A DNA stretch of 64,000 nt from NCBI GenBank assembly GCA_021651055.1, contig JAJHOH010000001.1:1364001-1428000 (forward strand). The letters run 5' to 3'. The DNA comes from Candidatus Manganitrophus morganii (GTDB lineage: Bacteria; Nitrospirota; Nitrospiria; SBBL01; Manganitrophaceae). Below the pieces are notes generated by a model. That model was not told the origin of the DNA and searched no databases. It saw only the letters and a list, made by a program, of their open reading frames with translations. Positions 55,342 through 64,000 of the stretch are shown here, piece by piece. The translations under genes and the position numbers were made by a program. Position 1 is the stretch's first letter; each line of letters starts with the position of its first letter.

Positions 55342-55370
55342 TAAAGCCTCCGTTTCCCTCTTTTGTTCTT

Positions 55371-56453
55371 CTATATTCTAACATAAAACTTTCCGGTGAG
55401 TTGGCGGGCAATTCCCCTCAGCTCCAACGCCAGGAGCAAACCGGAGACGACAGCAATGGATAAAGTACTTTCATGGATCAGCTGATCGATGTGCTTCGGC
55501 TCGAAACCCAAGAGATCATAAAGCTTTTTTTCCTCACCCTCCAACACAGGGGCAAAGGCCGATTCTCTTGGGACTCTCCTTACCTGAGGGAGGATCTCTT
55601 CCAAGATATCTTCCACCCGCTCGACCAGTTTGGCCCCCGATCGGATGAGTTGGTGGGTTCCTGCCGTGGTCTCGGAGAGGATCGACCCCGGGATGGCGAA
55701 GACCTCTCTCCCCTGATCAAGAGCACACCGGGCGGTGATCAGCGATCCGCTCTCCAGGGTCGCTTCGACGACAAGACAGCCGAGCGAGAGCCCGCTGATG
55801 ATCCGATTCCGCTGAGGAAAGTTGCGCCCATCCGGCGGCGTTCCCAGCGGAAACTCGGAAAGGATGAGCCCCTGCTCGACGACCTCCTCAGAGAGCGACC
55901 GATGCTCGGGGGGATAAATTTGGTCGATCCCGCAACCGAGCACCGCGATCGTTCTCCCCCCCGCCGCCAGAGCGGCCTGATGGGCGATGGTGTCGATCCC
56001 CCTCGCAAAGCCGCTCACGATCGTCACCCCCTGCTCCGCCAACTCCCGGCTGAGCCGTTCGGCCACGGTCTTCCCATAGTGACTCGCCCGCCGGCTTCCG
56101 ACCACCGCCACCGGATAGGGATTGGCGGTTTGAGGGTCTCCTTTCACATAGAGAAACGGGGGAGGATCATAGATCGCCGCAAGCAGCGGCGGATAATCGG
56201 GATCTTGAAGGGAGAGGAGCGTTACCCCCAACGCATCGAGCTTCTCAATCTCACGGTCCACCTGATCGAACGCGGCAAAGCTGCAGATCGCCTTGGCAAG
56301 GTCGAGGGAAACCCCGGCCACCGTCTGAAGCGCCTCTTCACCTGCGGCGAAGATCGCGTCGGGCGTCTTGAATCTGTCGAGCAGCCGCCGATAGAGGACG
56401 TTCCCAACGCCGGTCACCCGCTTCAACGCCAACCAAGATCGATAGCGTTCCAT
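55371..56453 (-). CDS. dprA: DNA-processing protein DprA
   Basis: 360 residues from ATG 56453, chosen because GAGGGGGG lies just before it. DprA loads RecA onto single-stranded DNA in natural transformation. An N-terminal HhH/SAM domain (LALKRVTGVGNVLYRRLL), then a Rossmann-like core with VAVVGSRRASHYG, TIVSGFARGIDTIAHQAAL, GGRTIAVLGCGIDQIYPPEH and a C-terminal winged helix. First gene of the run reaching argB. Confidence 0.95.
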   Translation of the reverse strand: MERYRSWLALKRVTGVGNVLYRRLLDRFKTPDAIFAAGEEALQTVAGVSLDLAKAICSFAAFDQVDREIEKLDALGVTLLSLQDPDYPPLLAAIYDPPPFLYVKGDPQTANPYPVAVVGSRRASHYGKTVAERLSRELAEQGVTIVSGFARGIDTIAHQAALAAGGRTIAVLGCGIDQIYPPEHRSLSEEVVEQGLILSEFPLGTPPDGRNFPQRNRIISGLSLGCLVVEATLESGSLITARCALDQGREVFAIPGSILSETTAGTHQLIRSGAKLVERVEDILEEILPQVRRVPRESAFAPVLEGEEKKLYDLLGFEPKHIDQLIHESTLSIAVVSGLLLALELRGIARQLTGKFYVRI

Positions 56454-56626
56454 CCCCCCTCGCCAGAAATGGGGGTTCATTATACAGAAGATCGGGGGAC
56501 TGTCAAGCCAAAGGGGGATCATGGAGGAGACAGCGTCCATGAAAGTCTATTAAAATCAATGACTACGGAGTATAAGGGAACAAGCATCTGGAAGAAATGG
56601 CGACCGCACCCCGGCATGGAAAGCCT

Positions 56627-58969
56627 TTACGGCGCCGTCGTGAGCGACCGAATAACATTGGATGGAAGGGGGTTTCCGGCCAGATCGGTGATCCCGGTGG
56701 TCAGGGTCACCTCATACGTCTTTCCGGGATCATAAGGGAAGGAAGGGACGAAAAAGAGAGAGGATGATTCCGTTCGACGGGTCCCGGAGATTTCCGGTTT
56801 ATCGAACTCCGACTCGACTCTCCTCACGACAAACGTTGCGGCGGTCACCGTGGAAGAGAGAATCGGCTCGCTGAAATCGACGCGGATCTGAAACGGCTGC
56901 CCGGAGAGATCGGTCGCCGGAACGTCGCGAGCGCCGTCGGGGGGATCGCCCCCCGTCACCGAAGGGGGTGTGGCGTCGGGGGCCGCCTCGGTGGTAAAGG
57001 TCCAGACAAAGTCACTCCCCATCGGCGTCCCGGAGGTGGATCGAATCCCCGCCCCGAGTACCGCCGTATAGGAGGTATTGTATGCCAGCGGTCCTCCGGT
57101 GAAGACCAACATCGCCCTTTGCTGGCCAGCGTCATATTCTATTCTCCTCGGCAGACAGCAGACCCCGTTCGTCTCCCGCACCTCAAATTGGCCCAGAAGG
57201 CTCGAGGGATCGATCGGCCGCATAAATTGAGCGGAGAGACCCGAAATATTGACCGAGACGTCGACGGTTCCATCGGCCGGCGCCGTCGAAGCGACGCGCG
57301 GCGACGGATCGGGCGGGGCCGCCGTTTGAAAGGTCCAAGTCACCTCCGCAGGAAGCGGGTTTTCGTTGGCATCCTCGACTCCCGTCGTGAGGGTCACCCG
57401 GTAAAGGGTGTTGTCCGAAAGAGGAATGCTCGGGGTAAAGGTCGCAATCGCATTGGCATAGGAAATCGACCCGGGAATGGTGACCCCCTGTTGGGTGAAC
57501 GGGTCGACACGGACAACCTGAAAGCTGCTCTGAGTGATGCTGCTCCCTCTCATCTCGCGAGAAAAGACGGCCCGGATGGAAGGAGGCGGATCGGTCGAGA
57601 CCCCCTGCCCGGCGGGAGACATCTCCTCCACCCGCGGGGGATCGATTGTGGTGAATGTCCAACTGACCTGCGCGAGCCGGTTCCCAGCGAGGTCTTCGAT
57701 TCCCTGCGTGAGAAGAACGGTATAAGTGGTGTTGTACTCCAGCCTCGGCCCGGAGGGGTTGAAGAACGCCTGGAGGGAGCGGGCATCGTAGCTGATCTGG
57801 CCGGGGAAGCTCCCCTGATTGCTGCTGACGATAAAGTTTCCGCTCAATGTTTCAGGTTTGATCGGTTCACTCAAAGTGACCGTGATCAAGCTTCTGACCG
57901 GCACGCCGTCCCCTCCCGGCTGCTGTTCGGTCAACACGGGAAGGGTGATATCAGGGGCCCGGCCGGTGGTGAAAAACCAGCTGACATCCGAAGAGGTGGC
58001 ATTGCCGCTCAAATCTCTGACCCCTCCCCTTATAAAGACCTGATACCTCGTGTCGAACGCCAGATCGGCCTCCGGATCAAGGGTCGCCGTGCTCGATCCC
58101 ACATTATACGAGAGGCGGACCGGAATCTCCTCTCCGGAGGGTCCCGTCAAAATAAAATGAGACTGAAGCGACGCCGGATCGATATCCTCATCGAAAGTCG
58201 CCGAGATGTTGCTGTTGACTGAAACGTTCTGGACGTTCTCGCCGGGGGTTTTCGTAATGATGCGGGGAGGGGTCCGGTCGGAGCCGGAGGCAGTCGTAAA
58301 AGACCAGGTATGATCGCTCTCCAATGGATTTCCGGCCAGATCGGTCACACCCCTTGTCATAGTGACCGTGATCACGGCCGAAGAAGAAAGCCGCGAGGGG
58401 ATTAATATCGCCGTTCGATTCGGCTCGTCATAACTATAGGTCCCCGTGACCCCGTTCACGAAAAAAGTCCCTTCATGAATGCTGGTGGAATCGATCGGCT
58501 CCGAGAAAACAACCCGGATCGAAGAGGTGGATGATACCTCGTTCGCTTGGTCCCTTGGAACGGTCGCCTCAATCGAAGGAGGGGTTGTATCGGGACCACC
58601 CTCCGTTTCAAAGGCCCAGGTGAAGTTGGATGGAAGGGGAATGCCGTCGAGGTCTTTGATCCCGGTGGTGAGGATCGCGTTGTACCGCCTTCCCCTCTCG
58701 AATGGGGAGGAAGGGGTGAAAATCGCTGTTTTATCGCGATAGTCGACTGTTCCGGTCATATCGATCACGATGAAGGTCTTGTCATTCACCGTGACCGGAT
58801 CGATCGATGAAGAAAACTTGGCAGTGATATGAGAATCAACCCCGACATTCGTCGCCTGGTTCGGAGGAGTCGTTTCTGAAACGGTCGGAGCCCCAATCTC
58901 CCCCCCTCCTCCGCTGCCGCACGCGGCAAGGAGCAAGAGAACGAACAACAGCAGTGGCTGGAATTGCAT
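56627..58969 (-). CDS. Large exported lipoprotein of tandem Ig-like (Big_5-type) repeats
   Basis: 780 residues from ATG 58969, with a lipoprotein signal (LLLFVLLLLAACG). The remainder is about seven repeats of roughly 100 residues, each with the pattern TxPxxGxxxVxxxSxIxxxFSEPIDPxS ... GxxDLAGNPLPSxxTWxFTT. Such Ig-like domains (Big_5/SwmB type) form extended surface rods. No catalytic or heme motif. The signal lies inside a longer frame, and a weak AAAAG precedes the ATG. It is a single-gene unit between rng and dprA; the function is probably adhesion or surface structure. Confidence 0.88.
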   Translation of the reverse strand: MQFQPLLLFVLLLLAACGSGGGGEIGAPTVSETTPPNQATNVGVDSHITAKFSSSIDPVTVNDKTFIVIDMTGTVDYRDKTAIFTPSSPFERGRRYNAILTTGIKDLDGIPLPSNFTWAFETEGGPDTTPPSIEATVPRDQANEVSSTSSIRVVFSEPIDSTSIHEGTFFVNGVTGTYSYDEPNRTAILIPSRLSSSAVITVTMTRGVTDLAGNPLESDHTWSFTTASGSDRTPPRIITKTPGENVQNVSVNSNISATFDEDIDPASLQSHFILTGPSGEEIPVRLSYNVGSSTATLDPEADLAFDTRYQVFIRGGVRDLSGNATSSDVSWFFTTGRAPDITLPVLTEQQPGGDGVPVRSLITVTLSEPIKPETLSGNFIVSSNQGSFPGQISYDARSLQAFFNPSGPRLEYNTTYTVLLTQGIEDLAGNRLAQVSWTFTTIDPPRVEEMSPAGQGVSTDPPPSIRAVFSREMRGSSITQSSFQVVRVDPFTQQGVTIPGSISYANAIATFTPSIPLSDNTLYRVTLTTGVEDANENPLPAEVTWTFQTAAPPDPSPRVASTAPADGTVDVSVNISGLSAQFMRPIDPSSLLGQFEVRETNGVCCLPRRIEYDAGQQRAMLVFTGGPLAYNTSYTAVLGAGIRSTSGTPMGSDFVWTFTTEAAPDATPPSVTGGDPPDGARDVPATDLSGQPFQIRVDFSEPILSSTVTAATFVVRRVESEFDKPEISGTRRTESSSLFFVPSFPYDPGKTYEVTLTTGITDLAGNPLPSNVIRSLTTAP

Positions 58970-59186
58970 CTTTTGAATCAATGGAAGGCCCCCAATAATC
59001 CGAGGCCGTCTCGGCGCTTCGGTGGGAGACAAAAATTGCAATAACAGGACCGTCTCTTTATTCGCCTGATTTAGCAGGATTTAAAAAAGAGATTCGAAGA
59101 ACGATGAGAAAAGTGTGCAAACCGGATCCCAAAATATGCAGGCAAGTATCGAAACCGGTAGGGTAAATCCTTATGACGAGGAGATA

Positions 59187-59221
59187 AAAAGGGTGGGAAC
59201 GCGAAGGCATCCCACCCTTTT
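59187..59221 (-). terminator. Rho-independent terminator of rng
   Basis: AAAAGGGTGGG / CCCACCCTTTT, 11-base arms, 13-base loop. On the minus strand the A-run becomes a T-run right after the hairpin, 20 bases beyond the rng stop. It can also end plus-strand transcripts. Confidence 0.85.
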
Positions 59222-59240
59222 GGTATGAGTCACGTAGGAA

Positions 59241-60791
59241 TCAGAGGGTCACAATATCATACTGTTCGATATGGAGATTGGAGTCGGCCTTGATGATGAT
59301 TTTCTTATGATACTCCCGCTCCAACTCCTCCACCCCATGCCGCTCTTCGTCGTAGAGAAGATTGGCGACGGTCGGATGGACCCCGATGATGATCTTTTTG
59401 TCCCGGGGAGAAGAGCCGATCCGGCGGATCTCCCGAAAGATCTCGTAGCAGATGGTGGTGGGAGACTTGGTATAGCCTCTCCCCTCGCAATACGGACAGG
59501 GCTCGCAAAGGATCCGCAGGATATCTTCCCGGGTTCGCTCCCGGGACATTTGCACCAAGCCGAGTTCGGAGATCTTTAAGAGATGGGTTCGGGCCTTGTC
59601 GGTGCTGACCGCGTCGTGGAGGGCATTGAAGACCTTCTCGCGGTTCTTCTCCTTTTCCATATCGATGAAATCGATAATGATGATCCCGCCGATATTCCGA
59701 AGGCGCAGCTGGTAGGCGATCTCCTTCACCGCCTCCAGGTTGGTCTTCAAAATCGTCTCTTCCAGATCGCGCTTCCCGACGAACCGGCCGGTGTTGACGT
59801 CAATCACCGTCAGCGCTTCAGCATGATCGATGACGATGTATCCTCCCGATTTCAGCCAGACCCGCCGGTTCTTCGCCTTGGAGATTTCCATCTCAAGACC
59901 GTAGGCGTCGTAAACCGGCTCATCCTTATCCCAGAGCTCCACACGTGGGAGAAAGCTCGGAAGGTAGGTGCCGACAAACTCTTTGATCCGTTCATATTCG
60001 GGCTTGGAGTCGATGGTCAGCTTGTCGACATCTTTCGTAAAGAGGTCTCGAACCGTTCTGAAGACCAGGTCGAGGTCGGTATGAAGCAAGGCAGGCGCCG
60101 GCAATTTATCCCGCTTCTTAAGAATGTTCTGCCAAACCACCTCCAGGAATTCGATATCCTGTTTGAACTCCTCTTCGGTGATGCCATCGCTCACGGTTCG
60201 AACGATGTATCCGGCCCCCGGTTTCCTCAGCCGGAGGATCATGTCCTTCAGCCGATGACGCTCGTCCTCCCGGCCGATCCGGCGAGAAACCCCGACATGG
60301 TTGACCGTCGGCATGTAGACGAGGTAACGTCCGGGAAGGGAAATGTAGGTGGTCACCCGCGGACCCTTCGTTCCGATCGGTTCCTTGGAAACCTGGACGA
60401 CCACCTCCTGCCCCTCCTGGAGGAGATCTTCAATCGTCTGGGAAGAGCCCTTCTTCGGCCGCGTCATGACCGGGACCTGCGTCGCTTCGGATGTCTCTTC
60501 GAACTCCAGCGGCTCTTCCTCGACCTCCTCGGCCTCTTCCATCATATGGCCGTAATCGTCCATGTTGGTCATGACATCGGCGACGTAGAGGAAGGCGGCT
60601 TTCTCGGTGGCAATATCGACAAAGGCGGCCTGCATTCCCGGCAGAACCTTGACGACCTTCCCTTTGTAAACGTTGCCGACGATGCCGCGATCTTTTTTCC
60701 GGTCGAAATAGAGCTCGGTAACAATCTTATTTTCGAGAAGGGCGACCCGTGTCTCTTCGCGGGTTGAATTGATCACAATCTCAATAGCCAT
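59241..60791 (-). CDS. rng: Ribonuclease G/E family
   Basis: 516 residues from ATG 60791 (GAGGAT upstream). Endoribonuclease for 16S rRNA 5' maturation and mRNA decay. An N-terminal S1 domain with an acidic loop (GNVYKGKVVKVLPGMQAAFVDI), catalytic metal-binding IIIIDFIDMEKEKNREKV and a Zn-link CEPCPYCEGRGYTKS. No long C-terminal scaffold, so this is the RNase G type. It follows rodA in the mre-like gene run, a common arrangement. Confidence 0.94.
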   Translation of the reverse strand: MAIEIVINSTREETRVALLENKIVTELYFDRKKDRGIVGNVYKGKVVKVLPGMQAAFVDIATEKAAFLYVADVMTNMDDYGHMMEEAEEVEEEPLEFEETSEATQVPVMTRPKKGSSQTIEDLLQEGQEVVVQVSKEPIGTKGPRVTTYISLPGRYLVYMPTVNHVGVSRRIGREDERHRLKDMILRLRKPGAGYIVRTVSDGITEEEFKQDIEFLEVVWQNILKKRDKLPAPALLHTDLDLVFRTVRDLFTKDVDKLTIDSKPEYERIKEFVGTYLPSFLPRVELWDKDEPVYDAYGLEMEISKAKNRRVWLKSGGYIVIDHAEALTVIDVNTGRFVGKRDLEETILKTNLEAVKEIAYQLRLRNIGGIIIIDFIDMEKEKNREKVFNALHDAVSTDKARTHLLKISELGLVQMSRERTREDILRILCEPCPYCEGRGYTKSPTTICYEIFREIRRIGSSPRDKKIIIGVHPTVANLLYDEERHGVEELEREYHKKIIIKADSNLHIEQYDIVTL

Positions 60792-60870
60792 AAGAATCCT
60801 CAATACGTAGGGGGGTGTCTCATCGTGCATCGTCCCAACCGGGAACGAAACACCAGAGTTTCCCCATGAA

Positions 60871-61983
60871 TCAGTAAAATAACATAAATCGTCTCAGTTT
60901 AACATTGAAAAGAAGGCCAAGCAAACCCATCGTGGTGACCATGGAGGTTCCCCCGTAACTGACCAGCGGGAGCGGAACTCCCACGACCGGCATGACCCCC
61001 AACGTCATCCCGACGTTCACCAGGAAATAAAACGAAATCAGGCCGATGATCCCGACCGCCAGGAGCGACCCGAGCACATCTTTGGCCTTGTAAGCGATCT
61101 CAACCCCCCAAAGGAGCAAAAAGAAAAAGAGCATAAAGAAAATGAAAATTCCGACGAAGCCCCACTCCTCGGAGAAAACCGAGAAGATGAAGTCGGTGTG
61201 GCTCTCCGGAAGAAACTTCAACTGGCTCTGGGTCCCCCCGAAGAGTCCCTTCCCGAAGAGCCCCCCCGATCCAATCGCAATCTTCGACTGGATGATGTGA
61301 TAACCGGTTCCGGTCGGATCGTTGGTCGGATCGACGAAGGTCAGGAGGCGTTCCCGCTGATAACCCCTGAGACGATTCCAGAAAAACTGCCATAAGAAAG
61401 GGAACATCATCAGAGACATGAGGGAGAAATAGATCAGGAACTTGGAGCGCAACCCGATCACTAAGACCATGCTGAAGAAGACCGAGGAGATTGCTAATGC
61501 GGTGCCGAGATCGGGCTGCTTAAGGATCAGGAGCATCGGCAAGAGGACCAGGCTTCCCGGCACCAACAGCTGCCGGAGGTTCAACCCTTTTTTCGGAAAA
61601 TAGTCTGAAAAGTATTTCGCCGAGACCAGCAAAAGACTGATTTTCGCCAGCTCCGAAGGCTGCATGTTAAAAAAGCCGAATGAGAGCCACCGTTGGGCCC
61701 CCAGAACGGTTCGTCCGATCAGAAGGACCAGGACCAGCAGGAGCAGGGTCACCGCATAAATCGGGTAAGCGAACCGGGCGATCTCATGGTAGTCGATCCA
61801 GGCCATCACCAGGAAGACGACCCAGCCGAGAATGATCCAGTAAATCTGCTTCATGTAGAGCGGCGAGCGCGCCTCGGAGGCGGACGTGACGCTGTATATC
61901 GAGACGACGCCGATCCCCAAAATAAGAATCACGACCACAAAGAGAAGCCAGTCGTAGCCGGCGATGCTTCTTCGATCAATCAT
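60871..61983 (-). CDS. rodA: Rod-shape SEDS peptidoglycan glycosyltransferase RodA
   Basis: 370 residues with about ten transmembrane segments. RodA polymerises glycan strands in the elongasome together with PBP2. Characteristic blocks are RWLSFGFFNMQPSELAK, LKQPDLGTALA, GGLFGKGLFGGTQSQLKFLPESHTDFIFSV, EEWGFVG and the C-terminal PLPLVSYGGTSM. The gene directly follows mrdA, its partner. Confidence 0.96.
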   Translation of the reverse strand: MIDRRSIAGYDWLLFVVVILILGIGVVSIYSVTSASEARSPLYMKQIYWIILGWVVFLVMAWIDYHEIARFAYPIYAVTLLLLVLVLLIGRTVLGAQRWLSFGFFNMQPSELAKISLLLVSAKYFSDYFPKKGLNLRQLLVPGSLVLLPMLLILKQPDLGTALAISSVFFSMVLVIGLRSKFLIYFSLMSLMMFPFLWQFFWNRLRGYQRERLLTFVDPTNDPTGTGYHIIQSKIAIGSGGLFGKGLFGGTQSQLKFLPESHTDFIFSVFSEEWGFVGIFIFFMLFFFLLLWGVEIAYKAKDVLGSLLAVGIIGLISFYFLVNVGMTLGVMPVVGVPLPLVSYGGTSMVTTMGLLGLLFNVKLRRFMLFY

Positions 61984-62009
61984 TTTACAATCCTTACCAA
62001 TCGGCTCAC

Positions 62010-63887
62010 TTAACCCTCGCTTGGAATGGCACTCGGAGGGGGCGCCGGGCTTTTAACGGTGATCGGCTCCAACGGAGGGGCGATACCGAGATAGGCCTCG
62101 ATCAACCTTTTGGAGAGCGGCGCTGCGGCCGAACCGCCGTGGCCTCCGTTCTCTACCAATACAACGACGGCAATCTTCGGACTCTCCACCGGCGCGAATG
62201 CAACGAACCAGGCGTGATCGTTAAACTTATCGGGAAGTTTTCCGTGCACCCCTCCCTTCATTCCGATCACCTGCGCCGTTCCGGTCTTTCCTCCGATCGA
62301 GACGAACTGAGACTTCGATCCGTTGGCCGTCCCATGCGGGTCGGAGACGACGCCGGCCAAAGAAGCGTGCAGGACCCGAAACGTCTCCGGCGAGATGGGG
62401 ATTCGTTTTCCTTCCGCGGTCGGGATCTCCTGGATCGATCCGGTCACTTGATCCCGTACTTTCTTCAGGATCTGCGGCGGGTGCGAAATCCCCTTGTTCG
62501 CCACCACGTTGGTCATCATCGCGAGCTGCAGCGGCGTCGTCGACACATAGCCCTGTCCGATCGAAACGGAGAGGGTCTCTCCCGGATACCACGGCTCTTT
62601 GCGGGCCTGCCGTTTCCACTCGGTGCTTGGAATCAACCCCCCCTTTTCGGAAGCAAGCTCAATCCCGGTCGGGTGCCCCAGGCCGAAGAGATGAGAGAAC
62701 TTGGCAATGTTATCGACACCGAGGCGGTTTCCCATCTCATAGAAATAGACGTCGCACGATTCGACCATCGCCCGGTGAAGATCGACCGTCCCGTGGCCTC
62801 CTCTTTTCCAGTCTCTGAAATTTCGATTTCCAAAGTGGAGAAATCCGCGGCATTCGACCCGGCTCGCCGGAGAGGCCTCTTTCGTTTCAAGGAGGGCGGC
62901 GCCCATCACGATCTTAAAGGTCGATCCGGGCGGATATTGTCCTTGAATCACCCGGTTCGTCAAAGGACGCCCCTCATCTTTTAGAATGGCTTCCCATGCC
63001 TCGGACGAAGCCCCCTGCGAGAGGAGATTAGGATTAAATGCCGGATGACTGACCATGGCGAGGACCTCGCCGTTCCTAGGATCCATCGCCACGATCGCTC
63101 CGTTTCGACCTCCCAACGCTTCTTCCGCCACCTTTTGGACATTGAGATCCAACGTCAGAAAAACATCGTTCCCCCGCTGCGGCTCATTGACCTCCAAGAC
63201 GCGAATCTCATGGCCGAGGGCGTCGACCTCAATCCGTTTCTGGCCGGGAATTCCGCGGATGACCGCGTCAAAGCTCTGTTCAATGCCGTACTGCCCGATA
63301 ATCCCCCCCCGTTTAAGGTTCTGATAACTTCCCGATTCAAGCTGCGACTGCGTGATTTCGCCGACGTAGCCGAGAAGGTGGGCGGCCAGGTTTCCATGGA
63401 TGGCATTCCGCTTGAATTCAGCCTCAATCTTCACGCCGGGAAGATCAAGTCCATGGCCCTCGATCAGGGCCACCTCTTTCATTGTCAGGTCGTCTTTAAT
63501 TTTAATCGGAAAGAAAGGGTCCTCCTTTTTGAAAGTAACCCTTCGCACGATTTCTTCCTGAGGCATACCGATGAGGTCGGCCAGACGCGAGAGAACCTCC
63601 GTCTGATCCGGCATGTCGCCGAGAACGACGTAGAGGTTGAAGCTGGGGACATTATTCACCAGGAGGGCGCCGTTCCGATCGTAGATCAGGCCGCGGGGAG
63701 GGGGGGTCTCTACCACCCGGATCCGATTGTTTTCAGAGAGCTCGTAGTAGAACTTCCCTTTGACAACCTGCAGGTACCACGCCCGAAGCAGAAGGCCGCA
63801 GAGCGCCAGGACGATCAGGCCGAAGAGCCAATAGATCCTACTCTGTAGATCTCGTGTTTCCTCCTGCGGAAAATAGGACTCCCGCAT
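62010..63887 (-). CDS. mrdA: Penicillin-binding protein 2
   Basis: 625 residues from ATG 63887 (AAAGGATC upstream), which gives a short cytoplasmic tail and the anchor WLFGLIVLALCGLLLRAWYLQ. Class B PBP: dimerisation region with TPPPRGLIYDRNG, then transpeptidase motifs SxxK in PPGSTFKIVMG and KTG in GKTGTAQV. It crosslinks lateral-wall peptidoglycan with RodA. A longer frame from 63974 overlaps the mreD-like end and is less likely. Confidence 0.95.
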   Translation of the reverse strand: MRESYFPQEETRDLQSRIYWLFGLIVLALCGLLLRAWYLQVVKGKFYYELSENNRIRVVETPPPRGLIYDRNGALLVNNVPSFNLYVVLGDMPDQTEVLSRLADLIGMPQEEIVRRVTFKKEDPFFPIKIKDDLTMKEVALIEGHGLDLPGVKIEAEFKRNAIHGNLAAHLLGYVGEITQSQLESGSYQNLKRGGIIGQYGIEQSFDAVIRGIPGQKRIEVDALGHEIRVLEVNEPQRGNDVFLTLDLNVQKVAEEALGGRNGAIVAMDPRNGEVLAMVSHPAFNPNLLSQGASSEAWEAILKDEGRPLTNRVIQGQYPPGSTFKIVMGAALLETKEASPASRVECRGFLHFGNRNFRDWKRGGHGTVDLHRAMVESCDVYFYEMGNRLGVDNIAKFSHLFGLGHPTGIELASEKGGLIPSTEWKRQARKEPWYPGETLSVSIGQGYVSTTPLQLAMMTNVVANKGISHPPQILKKVRDQVTGSIQEIPTAEGKRIPISPETFRVLHASLAGVVSDPHGTANGSKSQFVSIGGKTGTAQVIGMKGGVHGKLPDKFNDHAWFVAFAPVESPKIAVVVLVENGGHGGSAAAPLSKRLIEAYLGIAPPLEPITVKSPAPPPSAIPSEG

Positions 63888-64000
63888 GATCGAATGATCC
63901 TTTCTCACCGCTTCTCTTCGAGAAGAGGAATAAAAGCCCGACTGCAAAAAGGGAATTATAGAGGGCTCTTCCAACCATATTGGGTTGAATCATCAGAAAG
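63838..64000 (-). CDS. mreD: Rod-shape protein MreD, C-terminal fragment
   Basis: Runs in from the right edge and ends at TAG 63838. The visible part reads PNMVGRALYNSLFAVGLLFLFSKRS, the usual last transmembrane helix of MreD, followed by a polar tail of about 25 residues. It overlaps the mrdA start by 50 bases. Only the end is seen, so the call rests on position (upstream of mrdA-rodA) and this helix. Confidence 0.5.
   Translation of the reverse strand, partial: FLMIQPNMVGRALYNSLFAVGLLFLFSKRSGEKGSFDHAGVLFSAGGNTRSTE

Overview
The window looks like a chromosomal segment of a Gram-negative, metal- or mineral-respiring bacterium, GC-rich apart from one AT-rich island. Gram-negative features are lipoprotein signals, an aromatic-ended outer-membrane beta-barrel, TolC/RND efflux, gmhA for LPS heptose and mrdA/rodA. 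The gene mix (large multiheme c-type cytochromes beside a porin and NHL-repeat lipoproteins, a dprA-topA-trmFO-xerC-hslVU-argB chain, a lexA-linked family B polymerase) is what I would expect in the Nitrospirota, possibly near the manganese-oxidising Candidatus Manganitrophus group. That placement is an inference from content; no taxonomic marker was tested.

Region 1 (1-11.8 kb) is an extracellular electron-transfer locus. A minus-strand run encodes a 5-heme cytochrome, an NHL lipoprotein, a 4-heme cytochrome, a SurA-N-like chaperone, an outer-membrane beta-barrel, a second NHL lipoprotein, a 12-heme cytochrome and a SUMF1-fold lipoprotein cut by the window edge. A divergent pair encodes two triheme c7-like cytochromes. 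Together they can form a periplasm-to-surface electron conduit: c7-like carriers to 4/5-heme cytochromes, through the barrel, to the 12-heme protein.

Region 2 (11.8-16.6 kb) holds two secreted repeat proteins, ugd, gmhA and rsmI. Region 3 (16.6-21.1 kb) holds hicBA and then the most striking unit: lexA, a Rad51/RadA-like protein with a degenerate P-loop, a 100-residue helical protein and a family B DNA polymerase whose exonuclease motifs look eroded. A palindrome overlaps the lexA start codon. This looks like an SOS-controlled mutasome analogous to lexA-imuA-imuB-dnaE2 but built on PolB.

Region 4 (21.1-36.3 kb) has small lipoprotein, membrane and basic proteins, a Crp/Fnr regulator, a complete tripartite RND efflux operon, a PilZ protein, a trypsin-like protease and a GGDEF-EAL protein. 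Region 5 (37.2-39.9 kb) is an AT-rich island with a Fic protein and an excisionase-like protein, bounded by a 3' fragment of tRNA-Leu and the intact tRNA-Leu(CAA).

Region 6 (40.1-47.1 kb) encodes two large GAF-rich histidine kinases and a second SUMF1-fold lipoprotein. Region 7 (47.3-64 kb) is housekeeping on the minus strand: dprA-topA-trmFO-xerC-hslV-hslU-orf-argB, an Ig-like-repeat lipoprotein, and mreD-mrdA-rodA-rng for cell shape and RNA processing. Short palindromic repeats with the core GGGCGTATTGCAATA recur in intergenic positions.
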